The position numbers and the translations under genes are program-made. Positions 34,427-44,028 of a stretch of DNA of 64,000 nucleotides are shown piece by piece (the first letter of the stretch is position 1; each line of letters starts with the position of its first letter). A model generated the notes under the pieces. The model was not told the origin of the DNA and did no database searches. It saw only the letters and a list, made by a program, of their open reading frames with translations. The stretch covers positions 124,001-188,000 of the forward strand of contig RAYY01000001.1 in assembly GCA_003611875.1 (NCBI GenBank). The letters run 5' to 3'. This stretch comes from a bacterium D16-56. GTDB lineage: Bacteria; Bacillota; Clostridia; Lachnospirales; Lachnospiraceae.

Positions 34427-35709
34427 CTAATCCGAGCCATGCTGCTTCTCATAATCTTCTACCATGCGGATAATGTCCCGATTGTAGCGCAGCCAATCCT
34501 TATCAAATTTTTCCAGAAACGCATCCACGTCCTGATTGATCAAAAATGTCTGAATCTGCGCATCCACGGACATTTCAGAGGGATAGTAGTGGTCCTGGTA
34601 GTCCGCCATCTTTCCCTCGGTGATAAAGGTCTTCATGCCGTCCAGAATGGGAGCCAGCTCAAATTCCTCATCCTTGCAGGGAACCGCATTCTGGTCATCC
34701 AGATACATCTGCACGCTGTCATGAGCCAGGAGGAAGTCAAGGACCTCATAGGCCGCCTCCTTGTTCTTACATTCCTTCATGACGCAGAACTGCAGATCCA
34801 CGCCAGAATTCAGGATATTGCCGTCTGCATGGTCATTGCCGGGCATAACGAAAGAGTCAATATCCATATCCGGGTTAACGGATTTAATCTGGGGCACCGC
34901 ATAGCTTCCGATGGTAAACATGGCCGATTCCCCGTTGGCAAAGGCGGTACATGCATCATTATAGCCGTAGGCAAAGGGTCCGTCCTCGCCGTACTGCAAA
35001 AGCTCCAGGGTCTTCTCGGCAATCTCCCGGTACTCCTGGGTAAAGGTGGTTTCCCCCCGGTTTACCTGGCGGCACACATCGGCAGGCGCCAGATCAACGG
35101 CAAGGGCATTCCAGGGAGCCAGACAGGTCCATGTATCCTTAAACCCAAAGTACAAAGGCTGGATTCCCGCTCCCTTTATTTCCTGGCACAGCCCGATAAA
35201 TTCATCCCAGGTAGTGGGAATCTCCCAGCCATGCTCCTTAAACATTTCCCGATTATACAAAACGCCTGCGGCGTTGGCCACATAGGGCACGCCAAAGGTT
35301 CCTTCTGTCGGCACGAACTCCAACCCTTCCAGAATATCAACATAAGCCGGCTTTATGGACGCCAGCCCCGGATAATCCGACACATCCGCCAAAATGTCCG
35401 ACTGCACAAAATAGGAGTAATTAATTTCCCCTCCGATTCCGATAATGTCCGGGTAATCCTCCCGAATCAGCCTGGTCTTCAGAATCGTCATGGCGTCATT
35501 GGGCGATTCGATGGTCAAATGGATCTTGTCATGTGTCCGGTTAAATTCCTCCTCCAACTGTTCAAATATGGCTACTGCCTCCGGTTTGTACTGAATCAGT
35601 TCAATCTCAATCCGTCCTTTGACTGCGCTCCCCCGCATCCGGTCATCATGGCTGCCGACGCCATAATGCCTGACAGAGCTAAGCATATTGCTGTCTTCTT
35701 ATTCTTCAT
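34427..35709 (-). pseudogene. Sugar-binding lipoprotein of the ABC transporter with frameshift at the lipobox
   Basis: From the ATG at 35707-35709, which overlaps the upstream GH13 stop (ATGA), the frame reads a lipoprotein signal ending IMASAAMMTGCGG and then stops after about 15 more codons. The rest of the protein is intact in another frame: GRIEIELIQYKPEAVAIFEQ to MVEDYEKQHGSD, a typical extracellular solute-binding protein 1 fold of about 400 aa. One base is missing in or near a run of five G (around 35640). Adding one G would restore TGCGGG-S-A-V-K-G-R. As it stands no exported product is made. Confidence 0.8.
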
Positions 35710-37412
35710 CCCTGTTCCCTCATTCCTTTTATGAGATAAGCCACCGCTTCATACGGACGTATAATGTCATCCTGACGTATGGCATAATTACTGATTACCA
35801 CATCCGCCTCCGGCCCAATGAATCGGGATATGCGCCGGGGTATCGGAAGTTCCTGCTTTGTAAAATTGCAGATGACCAGAAGCCTTCTGTCCTCCAGCGT
35901 CCTGGTATACGCAAACAGGTTCTCATCCTCCGGCTCCAGCAGCTCATACCTTCCATAGACCACCACGTCCATGGTATGCCTAAGGTGAATCAGCTTCTTA
36001 TAATACTGAAAAACAGACTCCGTATCATTCTGCTGCTGCCGCGCATTGATTTCGGTAAAATTGGGGTTGACCCTGATCCATGGAATCCCAGCCGTAAATC
36101 CTGCATTTGCACTGTCGTCCCACTGCATGGGAGTCCTGGCATTGTCCCTTCCGATCCGTTTCAGATACCCCAGAACCGTCTCCGGCGTTTCCCCGCAGTC
36201 CTTTGTCAGCTCTTTGTAGGCGTTGAGGGACTCCACATCCCGGTAATCCTCCAGCGTTTCAAAATATGCATTGGTCATGCCCAATTCCTCGCCCTGATAG
36301 ATGTAGGGCGTCCCTTTCATCATGTGCAGGCAGGTGGCCAGCATTTTCGCCGAGAGCACACGGTACTCGGGGCTGTCGTCTCCAAAACGGGACACGGACC
36401 TTGGCTGGTCATGGTTGGACAGGTACAGGCTGTTCCATCCCTTTCCCTCCAGTCCGGTCTGCCATTTGGACAAGACCTTCTTCCACTGGGGCAGAGGCAT
36501 ATCCTTCCCGTCCCATTTCCCATATTTGCCCGGGCGTTCCCGGTCGCCGTCCACGTGCTCAAATTGAAAGACCATGTTCAGCTCATGGGTATTTTCCCCT
36601 GCATACTGCACTGCGTCCTCCACCGACGCCCCCGGCGTTTCCCCCACGGTCATCAGCGAACATCCGGATAATACCTGTTCATTCATCTCCTGCAGATATT
36701 CATGAACCCTGGGTCCGTTAACATAGAAAGGACCGCCGTCTCCATACAGTCCCCCGTTTTGTTTCCCGTCGGGAAGTCCTGGCACCTTTGAGATCAGGCT
36801 GATTACGTCCAGGCGGAATCCGTCGATTCCCTTTTTGCACCACCAGGTCATCATCTGAAAAATCTCCCTGCGCACCCTGGGATTCTCCCAGTTTAAATCC
36901 GGCTGTCCCGGCGCAAACAGATGCAGATAGTACTGCTTCCGGCCTTCGTGGTATGTCCATGCACTTCCGCCAAACGTGGAACCCCAGTTATTGGGGGCGC
37001 TGCCGTCGGCTTTCGGGTCACGCCAGATATAGTAGTCCCCGTAAGGGTTCGCCGGATCCCCGCTTTTTTCACTTTCCGCAAACCAGGGATGCTTATCGGA
37101 TGTGTGGTTCAAAGCCAGATCCATCATGACCTTAATCCCCAGGCTGTGGGCTTTCTCAAGCATCCGGTCAAAATCCTCCATGGTGCCGAAGTCTTCCATG
37201 ATTGCCTGGTAATCGCTGATATCATAGCCATTGTCCACGTTGGGAGAACGATAAACCGGTGAAAGCCAAATAACATCGATTCCCAGATCCTGTAAATATT
37301 CCAGCTTTTCGATAATCCCTCCTATATCCCCGATTCCGTCTTTGTTGGAATCTTTAAAGCTGCGCGGGTAGATCTGGTAGACAACGGCTTCCTTCCACCA
37401 ATCACGTTTCAT
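35706..37412 (-). CDS. GH13 alpha-glucosidase, first gene of the operon
   Basis: 568 aa from the ATG at 37410-37412 with AAGGAGG upstream. Region I is DLALNHTSDKHPWF; the nucleophile is in IDGFRLDVISLI, the acid/base Glu in LMTVGETPGAS and the third Asp in YLSNHDQPRSV. It is a GH13_31 type enzyme, about 45% alike by eye to the enzyme at the operon's end, so the two probably split related substrates such as isomaltose/panose versus sucrose-type or malto-oligosaccharides. The promoter with two LacI operators lies directly upstream. Confidence 0.92.
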   Translation of the reverse strand: MKRDWWKEAVVYQIYPRSFKDSNKDGIGDIGGIIEKLEYLQDLGIDVIWLSPVYRSPNVDNGYDISDYQAIMEDFGTMEDFDRMLEKAHSLGIKVMMDLALNHTSDKHPWFAESEKSGDPANPYGDYYIWRDPKADGSAPNNWGSTFGGSAWTYHEGRKQYYLHLFAPGQPDLNWENPRVRREIFQMMTWWCKKGIDGFRLDVISLISKVPGLPDGKQNGGLYGDGGPFYVNGPRVHEYLQEMNEQVLSGCSLMTVGETPGASVEDAVQYAGENTHELNMVFQFEHVDGDRERPGKYGKWDGKDMPLPQWKKVLSKWQTGLEGKGWNSLYLSNHDQPRSVSRFGDDSPEYRVLSAKMLATCLHMMKGTPYIYQGEELGMTNAYFETLEDYRDVESLNAYKELTKDCGETPETVLGYLKRIGRDNARTPMQWDDSANAGFTAGIPWIRVNPNFTEINARQQQNDTESVFQYYKKLIHLRHTMDVVVYGRYELLEPEDENLFAYTRTLEDRRLLVICNFTKQELPIPRRISRFIGPEADVVISNYAIRQDDIIRPYEAVAYLIKGMREQG

Positions 37413-37439
37413 GGTTAACCTCCTTGCTGTTTTTATGTT

Positions 37440-37511
37440 GATTTCGCGCAAAACCTATATAAAATAAATAACATATGCTGGTGGCTGTGTCAAATGGTTT
37501 TGCGCATAACC
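37440..37511 (-). promoter_or_regulatory. Operon promoter flanked by two LacI-type operators
   Basis: On the minus strand TTGACA (37488-37493) and TATTTA (37465-37470) are 17 bases apart. GGTTATGCGCAAAACC (37496-37511), a near-perfect palindrome centred on a CpG, lies 2 bases upstream of the -35. GGTTTTGCGCGAAATC (37440-37455) lies downstream of the -10. Centres are 56 bp apart. The LacI-type regulator encoded just upstream is the likely ligand. Confidence 0.75.
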
Positions 37512-37797
37512 GTCAAGTCAGACAAGGATGGTATGGGGCTTGGTTTCATCTCCATAGCAAAATTCACCCTGACAGAGTATGCCTGCTCCCGGGCAAAGAC
37601 AAACTTCGCTTAGCTAAGTAAGGCAGTGTGGGGGTTATATTTTGTTTAGCACAGGATTTTGTTTTTTATATGGAATCTTGTAGATGTCATAGGAATATGT
37701 TCGAGTGAACGCAGCGACAAATCGCCATTTAGAAAAAGCAGGGATTTATGGATAGATACAAATTGGGGAACAATGGTTTAAAGTGTGTTTGAAATAA

Positions 37798-37842
37798 TGT
37801 GGCCGCAATCCCATTCGCTTTCGATGATGGGTTAAGGCCACA
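37798..37842. other. Stem-loop between the lacI-type gene and the operon promoter
   Basis: TGTGGCC (37798-37804) pairs with GGCCACA (37836-37842) and CCCAT (37810-37814) with ATGGG (37827-37831). It lies 64 bases after the regulator's stop, has no U-run, and may end or process that transcript. The remaining bases from 37512 to 37797 show no gene. Confidence 0.45.
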
Positions 37843-37905
37843 AAACTAATGGTTGTCATTACAAGAACACTTATATTAATTGGCATCACCTTTCCACATG
37901 AAGGA

Positions 37906-38922
37906 CTATTTCCCAATCCGTCTCACGGATTCCCTCTTTATCAGTTCCACCGGAAGAACCCACTCTCTCCTCTCGCTCCCATTGCCACTCATGAGGCCGA
38001 ATAAGGCGTCCACAGTCATTCTTGCCTTCTGCTCAATATCCTGCCGGATGGTAGTCAGCTTCGGCATCATAAGCCCGGAACAGAACAGATCATCAAATCC
38101 TGCCAGGGACACCTGCTCCGGTATCCGAAATCCCATTTCCCGCAAAATGGAACAGGCCTCAAGAGCATAATAATCTGACGAAAAGAACACGGCCGTCTGC
38201 TTTCTGAACAATTCCTCATACCGTTTATACTGAACCAGCCGTTCCCCATATATATTCGAAACAATCAAATGCTGCTGCTCCGAAACCGGAATTTCCGCTT
38301 CCTCCAGCCCCTTTCGAAGCCCCAGCCACCGTTCATGATCCACATTCTGATCATTGTCCGATACCATTAAGATATTGCGGTGGCCCATGGCAGCCAGATG
38401 CTTTCCGATCTGATATCCCCCGTCAAAATCATCTGTTGCAATATTAATATAAGACTCCCTGTTCTCCAAATACGCATCCAAAGACACCAGCGGCTTCTGA
38501 TAAAGGGTATAAAGGTGACTGATGACGCCTGGCTGCAGATTACAGGCAATTAACCCATCCAGATTCCAGGCCTTGGCCTGATGAATGATCTCCTCCACAT
38601 TGGACACGGTCAGCATCAGCATATAATGCTTCTTTTCCTTAATGTACTGTTCCAGATATCCTACCAGGCAGCCATAGTAGGGATCCGTCAGCGTGGGCTC
38701 ATTCCTGCTGCCTTTATCAAACAAAATAACCCCGATTATGCCGGAATGTTCCTTGGCCAGCATAATTGCCCCCATACTGGGAATATATCCCATCTCCTTA
38801 ATAGCCGCCTCGATCTTTCTCCTGGTTTTCGGCGATACCCGCTGTTCCTTTCCATGGAGCACATTGGACACGGTGGTGGTGCTGACCCCCACATGGTCTG
38901 CAATATCTTTAATACGTATCAT
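37906..38922 (-). CDS. LacI family transcriptional regulator
   Basis: 338 aa from the ATG at 38920-38922 (AGGAG upstream). The N-terminal HTH is RIKDIADHVGVSTTTVSNVL with the hinge KEMGYIPS, followed by a periplasmic-binding-protein-like sugar domain (residues 60-335; LVSLDAYLENRESYINIATD, ISLAGFDD-type segment VSLAGFDDLFCSGL). It is encoded upstream of, and in the same direction as, the alpha-glucoside operon, whose promoter carries two LacI-type palindromes, so it most likely represses that operon until an alpha-glucoside is present. Confidence 0.92.
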   Translation of the reverse strand: MIRIKDIADHVGVSTTTVSNVLHGKEQRVSPKTRRKIEAAIKEMGYIPSMGAIMLAKEHSGIIGVILFDKGSRNEPTLTDPYYGCLVGYLEQYIKEKKHYMLMLTVSNVEEIIHQAKAWNLDGLIACNLQPGVISHLYTLYQKPLVSLDAYLENRESYINIATDDFDGGYQIGKHLAAMGHRNILMVSDNDQNVDHERWLGLRKGLEEAEIPVSEQQHLIVSNIYGERLVQYKRYEELFRKQTAVFFSSDYYALEACSILREMGFRIPEQVSLAGFDDLFCSGLMMPKLTTIRQDIEQKARMTVDALFGLMSGNGSERREWVLPVELIKRESVRRIGK

Positions 38923-39144
38923 AAATTTCTCCTGTCGTAACATTCATTTCAGTGAACTACCGCTTTCTGTCATCCGATATTTGCTTTGATGAGATGCCGC
39001 AGCCTGCAAGATGCCTTCTCACATCTTTTATGGCAAGAGACGAGTAAGCATCGGAAACAATCTGAATGGGTATTTTTTCAATATCCGCCCATGCTAATTC
39101 TTGTTCAAAATTTTCTGAATGATAAAACATATTCTCATATTACA

Positions 39145-39948
39145 TTAATAACAATGGTTTATCCACTTAACAGACGCATCCATGGCGGTACGGCAGGCAT
39201 TCGTCTGAGGAAGGCATTTTAAGCAATCTATGCCCGCCTGGAGTAAAGATACAGTTATCTGGTTTCGATCCTCCATAGAGTTTGTATACTGCTTCCAGAA
39301 CCATTTCATCCCTTCACGGTACAGATAATAATTTGTTGCGAATTGACAGTAGCTCGGTGTGTCAAAGCAGGCGTTCGTTACCGGATAATATAACAGCAGT
39401 CTGTGAATACCCGGACCATGCCGCATCCATGACATAAGCGCCATGGCGATTGCCATATTCCCACCTGCACTGTCGCCTGCAGCTGTAAGAGTGGGGCAAT
39501 TGACAATGAAAAACCGGTCCCCGATTATTTCTTTTATATGGCAAAGAATAAAATAACACTGTTCAATCGCTGTAGGATATTTTGCTTCCGGTGATCGGCT
39601 ATATTCAGGGAATACAACCAGTGAATCTGTCCTTGCCGAAAGCTCTCTGACCAGCTTCTCATGTGTATGAAAGCTTCCAAATACCCAGCCCCCACCGTGA
39701 ATATAGAATATAATATTCCTGATTCTTCTATCCTTTGGCACAATAAAATACACCGGGATACTGACCCATATCCCAGTATTTATGCAGGCGTAAGATATAT
39801 TTGCAGGATATTTATATACAGGTGTATCCTGTGCATCTTCCAATACCTTTCTGCCCTGCTCTGGCGGCAGCTGAAAAATCAGCGGAGGCACGGAGCTTTG
39901 GTTACAGACATCTTCAGCAGCCGGTTCCAGCGGAACGCATCGTTTCAT
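39145..39948 (-). CDS. Alpha/beta hydrolase (HSL-type esterase), C-terminally truncated
   Basis: 267 aa. The oxyanion loop IIFYIHGGGWVFGSF and nucleophile elbow LTAAGDSAGGNMAIA are those of hormone-sensitive-lipase-type carboxylesterases. After SMEDRNQITVSLLQAGIDCL the sequence diverges (KCLPQTNACRTAMDAS) and stops. Intact members go on for about 60 more residues that carry the catalytic Asp and His. The enzyme is therefore probably inactive, although a full 5' end remains. Confidence 0.7.
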   Translation of the reverse strand: MKRCVPLEPAAEDVCNQSSVPPLIFQLPPEQGRKVLEDAQDTPVYKYPANISYACINTGIWVSIPVYFIVPKDRRIRNIIFYIHGGGWVFGSFHTHEKLVRELSARTDSLVVFPEYSRSPEAKYPTAIEQCYFILCHIKEIIGDRFFIVNCPTLTAAGDSAGGNMAIAMALMSWMRHGPGIHRLLLYYPVTNACFDTPSYCQFATNYYLYREGMKWFWKQYTNSMEDRNQITVSLLQAGIDCLKCLPQTNACRTAMDASVKWINHCY

Positions 39949-39977
39949 ATCTTATTCTCCATGCATACTATAATTGT

Positions 39978-40187
39978 TTATTCTATTATATGTGGTTGTT
40001 CTGCTTTTGCATATCTATTCACAGGCCCGCAAAATAACAGGGCATAAAGCAAAAGCCCTGCATCCATTTCCTCATGGTTCACATTCCTGAGTTCATCAAA
40101 ATCTGCTGTATAAGGCTCCCGTCTAATTGCTTCATAATTTCTTCTAATGTCATCTCCGGCCTCCACAAGGAGGACTTTCTTATTCAT
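39978..40187 (-). CDS. Doubtful small ORF, 69 aa
   Basis: The product starts MNKKVLLVEAGDDIRRNYEA, and the first strand resembles the start of an FAD- or NAD-binding fold, but there is no glycine-rich loop. GGAG lies only one base before the ATG, which is poor for initiation. It may be a gene fragment between the esterase and the transglutaminase-like gene. Confidence 0.3.
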   Translation of the reverse strand: MNKKVLLVEAGDDIRRNYEAIRREPYTADFDELRNVNHEEMDAGLLLYALLFCGPVNRYAKAEQPHIIE

Positions 40188-40199
40188 GCTCCATCATTG

Positions 40200-41185
40200 T
40201 TAACGAAGTGACATGCGAATTGTGTTATTTTCATAGGCAGTAATTAGATTAAAAAGATTATTACTTCCAAGATAGATAATACCATCAACCTCTATAAAAT
40301 AATTCATATGGTCGATATTGCCAAACGTAGTGCTTTTTAGTCCCATTGCCTTTGCCAGCCCGCAAGCAGTAATGGCAAAATCACGACAGACTCCAGAATT
40401 TTCAATTAATATAGCATAATACTCCTGATAAGGCTCATTATGTAGATTCGCAGTATATTTTCCCTCATAATCGTATGGCTTCTCATACAAAAGCTGACTG
40501 ATCTGCTGTGCCCGTTCTCTTTCACTCATATTTTCAAAATCCATTCCATTTAACCAATTACAAAACCAATCGTATATCACCTGTTCTCTCTCTTTCTGCC
40601 GCTTATAGTCCTCCTCTGAAACATAAACAGTAGTTCCGTTTTTTTTTCTGCCACATATATTCCGTCAACCGGAGATGTATAATTTGCTATGTCTAAAGAA
40701 TTATAATAATCCATTTGTCCCGTTAATCTAGCTTGAATACTTTCAGAACAAATATAACTATTCAAACCAATGAAGGTTGTGGTATCCGCAAGTCTCAAGT
40801 TCCACTCATCAATCTTTCCTGCCAGCGGATGTGCTGGATCATAACCTGCGCTGTGGTTTACGCCGCCAGTAGAAGCGCTGCCAGTATTAACAGCAGCACC
40901 CTGCGTCTGCACAACATCGTTTACCGTCCAGGCTCCATCTGCATTAACGGTATAGCCGTCAGGAGTCGTAGTGTTCACCAACATATATCCAGCATCATTA
41001 AAGTAATAGGATTCCGCTATTCCATCATTGTTTCCGTCTATCCATATCCAGCCATTAGCCGCATAGGTACCATTGTCATTGTATTTCCAGTTTGTCCCTT
41101 CCTGCTCCCACCCGGCAAAAGCTGTGATACTCATTGATGTTGCCAAGATCCCGGCCAAAATTATTGTTATAATCCTTTTCCTCAC
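40200..41185 (-). pseudogene. Secreted transglutaminase-like protein split by a frameshift in an A9 run
   Basis: The first frame (41185 to 40577) starts with a signal peptide (IITIILAGILATSMSITAFA), then choline-binding-like repeats (GWEQEGTNWKYNDNGTYAAN) to DGIYVAEKK. At a run of nine A (about 40640-40650) the frame changes. The continuation reads NGTTVYVSEEDYKRQKERE and then the transglutaminase-like core with ENSGVCRDFAITACGLAKAM (Cys) and FGNIDHMNYFIEVDG (His), to the stop at 40200. Ten or seven A would restore one protein of about 328 aa. Slippage on the run could still yield some full-length product. Confidence 0.75.
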
Positions 41186-41430
41186 CCCTTTTCTCCTTTG
41201 CTTTTCATATCATTATGATCCATTTTCTGATCATGTCACATTTTGATTTTACGCCTCTTTCCAATCTCTGTCAACTGTCACCATGGCCCTTTCTCTTTTA
41301 TTATATTCATATATTGCAGCAATTCAGACAGCCCCTTAAAAAATATGCCGATTTTTTTCGTTTTATCCCTGCCTCCTCTATGGATAACCAGTACAAGGTC
41401 AGCAAGATACTTTAGCATTGCAGACAGGGA

Positions 41431-41697
41431 GCAACAGGGTTTACATTCGCAGACTTGAATCATACAGCCAGCGTTATAACAAGCTCATAGCCATGGGACG
41501 GGAACAAAACCTTCAGACAAAGGGGTGAAATGTAAAGAAAGAAGAAAAGACACTTCTGAACCGTCTGGAAAAATACAAGGAAAACCATCTTCTGTTCCTG
41601 CACGATTTCCAGATTCATTACAGCAATAGCATGTCAGAGAAGGACCTGAGAATCTGTAAAAACTGTCAGAAGACAGCAAAATCAGAGGGCGTCTGAA
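41431..41697 (+). mobile_element. IS66-family transposase C-terminal remnant
   Basis: Conceptual translation reads YIRRLESYSQRYNKLIAMGR, EQNLQTKG, an in-frame TGA (around 41527), then VKKEEKTLLNRLEKYKENHL and LFLHDFQIHYSNSMSEKDLR. The second part is the strongly conserved late segment of IS66 TnpC transposases. There is no start and the 3' end is shortened. It lies between the transglutaminase-like gene and flagellin. The element's left end type is also present at 20855, about 20 kb away. Confidence 0.75.
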
Positions 41698-41707
41698 CTG
41701 CTGCTTT

Positions 41708-41750
41708 AAAAAAGCCGCTTTCCAGCATTTCTGCTGAAAAGCGGCTTTTC
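41708..41750. terminator. Strong hairpin terminator between the IS66 remnant and flagellin
   Basis: AAAAAAGCCGCTTT, CAGCA-TTTC-TGCTG and AAAAGCGGCTTTT form a long stem with A/T flanks on both sides, so it can terminate in either direction. A second set of complementary segments (AGATATCCGG / CCGGAATATCT) lies at about 41759-41850, immediately after the flagellin stop. Confidence 0.7.
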
Positions 41751-41910
41751 ATTTTATAAGATATCCGGAAAAGCGTACAACGAACACACTTTTCCAGATT
41801 TACGAACTCCGGCAGAATATGATGTTCCCGCATCTTGCCGGAATATCTTATTCTTATAAGTCTGTGTTCTGGCTTACGCCAAAACCAACATAACTGATTC
41901 CAACCAACAA

Positions 41911-42954
41911 TTACTGCAACAAGCTCAGGATACTCTGCGGTACGGAGTTAGACTGTGCCAGCATGGACTGGGAAGCCTGCAGAAGAATGTTATTCTTCGT
42001 GAACGCCGTAATCTCATCAGCCATATCAGTATCACGGATACGGCTCTCAGCAGAGGTGATGTTCTCGGAAGTAACTTTCAGGTTGTTAACCGTATGCTCA
42101 AGTCTGTTCTGAGCAGCACCGAGTTTAGCGCGGTAGCTGGAAACTGCATTGATGGCAGCGTTGATGGTATCAATCGCAGCATTAGCAACAACTGTGCTGG
42201 TACCGGAAATATCCATGGTATGCAGCATAGCAGATGCTAATGTAGCCTTCTGAAGGTCAACACCTGCTGGTGTCTTTAATGGTGTAGATGCATCGCCGCT
42301 CATGATAGTATCAAATGCTGTGCCAACCGTACCGGTAGCTGTGATATAAGCATTCGGTGTAGTATCCAAGGTTATCTCATCTTTATTGTTACCAATAGTG
42401 TATGTGGTTTTTCCCTGGTCAGCAGCAGCCTGGAAAATCGCAGCCTGGATACCGGAAGCAGTCATTGCCTGGCTGTTCACGGTGATCGTCTCAGCGGAGC
42501 TGGGACCGATCTGGAAGGTCATCTTACCAGCAGCGCCAGTAGCAGCCAACGGCTTGATTCCGTTGAAGTCTGTGTTGTTAGCAATACGGTCGATTTCCTT
42601 AAGCAGCTCAGATACCTCACTCTGCAGGTTTCCTCTTGCAACGGTATTGTAGGTACCATTTGCAGACTGGGAAGCCAGTGTGGTAAGACGCTGTAACATG
42701 GAGTGAACCTCTGTCAGAGCACCTTCTGCTGTCTGAATCAATCCGATAGCATCCTGTGCGTTCTTTGCTGCCTGGTTCAGACCGTTAATCTGGGATCTCA
42801 TGCTCTCAGAAATCGCCAGACCAGCCGCATCGTCACCTGCACGGTTGATCTTATAACCGGAAGACAGCTTCTCTAAGTTCTTGTTCAATCCACTCTGGTT
42901 AATACCTAAGTTTCTGTAAGAGTTAATCGCTGCTATGTTGTGTTGAATAATCAT
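41911..42954 (-). CDS. Flagellin
   Basis: 347 aa with AGGAGG before the ATG. The conserved N-terminal D0/D1 helix (MIIQHNIAAINSYRNLGINQ and LSSGYKINRAGDDAAGLAIS) and C-terminal D1/D0 helix (TSENITSAESRIRDTDMADE, ending QSILSLLQ) are those of FliC. The central variable region (about 140-240) is short and rich in Ala, Thr and Gly. No other flagellar gene lies nearby; together with the chemoreceptor and the YjfB-like protein it indicates a motile cell. Confidence 0.95.
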   Translation of the reverse strand: MIIQHNIAAINSYRNLGINQSGLNKNLEKLSSGYKINRAGDDAAGLAISESMRSQINGLNQAAKNAQDAIGLIQTAEGALTEVHSMLQRLTTLASQSANGTYNTVARGNLQSEVSELLKEIDRIANNTDFNGIKPLAATGAAGKMTFQIGPSSAETITVNSQAMTASGIQAAIFQAAADQGKTTYTIGNNKDEITLDTTPNAYITATGTVGTAFDTIMSGDASTPLKTPAGVDLQKATLASAMLHTMDISGTSTVVANAAIDTINAAINAVSSYRAKLGAAQNRLEHTVNNLKVTSENITSAESRIRDTDMADEITAFTKNNILLQASQSMLAQSNSVPQSILSLLQ

Positions 42955-43167
42955 AAAAACTTCCTCCTATTCCATGATCACTTCCCCCAGGAACCTCCCT
43001 GTCCCCGGGCTTTCCTTCATGCGGGCCCTTGCACAAAAGAAATCGTAAAGTAACTGCTTAAGATCTATTCAATCCGACATGCCTTACAGCTTTACATTGT
43101 TATATATCGTCAGGTTTAAAAAAAGAATAAGTCCCTTTATCCGGAAAATATTCATAAATTTTCCGGA

Positions 43168-44028
43168 TCACCGAAAGAACTCATGCCCTTCATGCTGAAA
43201 CAAATAGGTCAGCCGCTGATCAAACCAGGTTACATTCCCTGCCTCAGACCGTCCTCGATTCATGAAATAGAGCGCTCCCTGGGAGTAATCCTCCCCGGCC
43301 AGAGCCCGATCCACTGCTTCTATGGTCTCCTCTGAGACGGTACAGGAATTTAACGTCCCATTCTGCACAGGGGAAAACTGAGATTTCTGATACACCACCC
43401 CTGTGATCGTATCCGGAAATTCCTGGCTCTTCACCCGATTAATAATCACATTGGCCACCAGAATCCGGCCTTTGTCGTCACAGATTCCGGCTTCTGCCTC
43501 CACGATCCTCTGGAGAACCTCATAATCCTTCTGAGAATAGCTGATCACAGAGGACGCATACTCAGCCGGTTCTTCCTGCGGTTCCTCCTGCCTATTCATC
43601 ATTTTTTTAACCTGTTCGATATAATTCTGACGCAGACTCCTGGCTTTTCCCAATGCAAAAACATTTTTTGCCAGGGTGTTTCCTGCCAAAAGCCGTCCTT
43701 CCTTCAAATCGGCTCCTCCGGCCAATCCCTCCGTATGCTTGGCAGTGACCCTCCTCATCTGCCCGGACGCCGTCATAAGATGGCTTTTGTCCTGTACAAG
43801 CCTGTCCATCGCAGGATCCGCAAAGCCTGTATTAGCATAGACTACCAGCGTCCCTGCGCCTGCTTTGTCTAAGCCTGCGGAAACCACCCACAGTCCTGCT
43901 GCCAGTACACCTCCTGCTGCCCAGACAGTAAAATACCGGGATATTGCCTTTCTGCCTCTCATGATCTCTTTACCAAGCATTCTGCAAAATTTCCGAAAAT
44001 TTCGAAAAAACAAATCCTCTGTCAACAT
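43168..44028 (-). CDS. SleB/CwlJ-type cell wall hydrolase
   Basis: 286 aa from the ATG at 44026-44028 with GAGGTGG upstream. A transmembrane/signal anchor at about residues 30-50 (AAGGVLAAGLWVVSAGL) is followed by a linker. A Hydrolase_2 domain (about 165-286) begins IVEAEAGICDDKGRILVANV with the catalytic Glu, and continues with INRVKSQEFPDTITGVVYQK and SQFSPVQNGT. Such enzymes are lytic transglycosylases that break spore cortex or vegetative peptidoglycan. Without a neighbouring YpeB the spore-germination role is uncertain. Confidence 0.88.
   Translation of the reverse strand: MLTEDLFFRNFRKFCRMLGKEIMRGRKAISRYFTVWAAGGVLAAGLWVVSAGLDKAGAGTLVVYANTGFADPAMDRLVQDKSHLMTASGQMRRVTAKHTEGLAGGADLKEGRLLAGNTLAKNVFALGKARSLRQNYIEQVKKMMNRQEEPQEEPAEYASSVISYSQKDYEVLQRIVEAEAGICDDKGRILVANVIINRVKSQEFPDTITGVVYQKSQFSPVQNGTLNSCTVSEETIEAVDRALAGEDYSQGALYFMNRGRSEAGNVTWFDQRLTYLFQHEGHEFFR

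Noticed and set aside
34376-35734. 452-codon plus-strand ORF opposite the sugar-binding protein
   Set aside because: It is an antisense shadow of the solute-binding protein gene, with no ribosome-binding site or domain.
42955-43167. Possible sigma-28 promoter of flagellin (GACGATAT on the minus strand near 43105)
   Set aside because: A matching TAAA element at the usual 15-base distance is missing; the nearest TAAA sites are too far or overlap.
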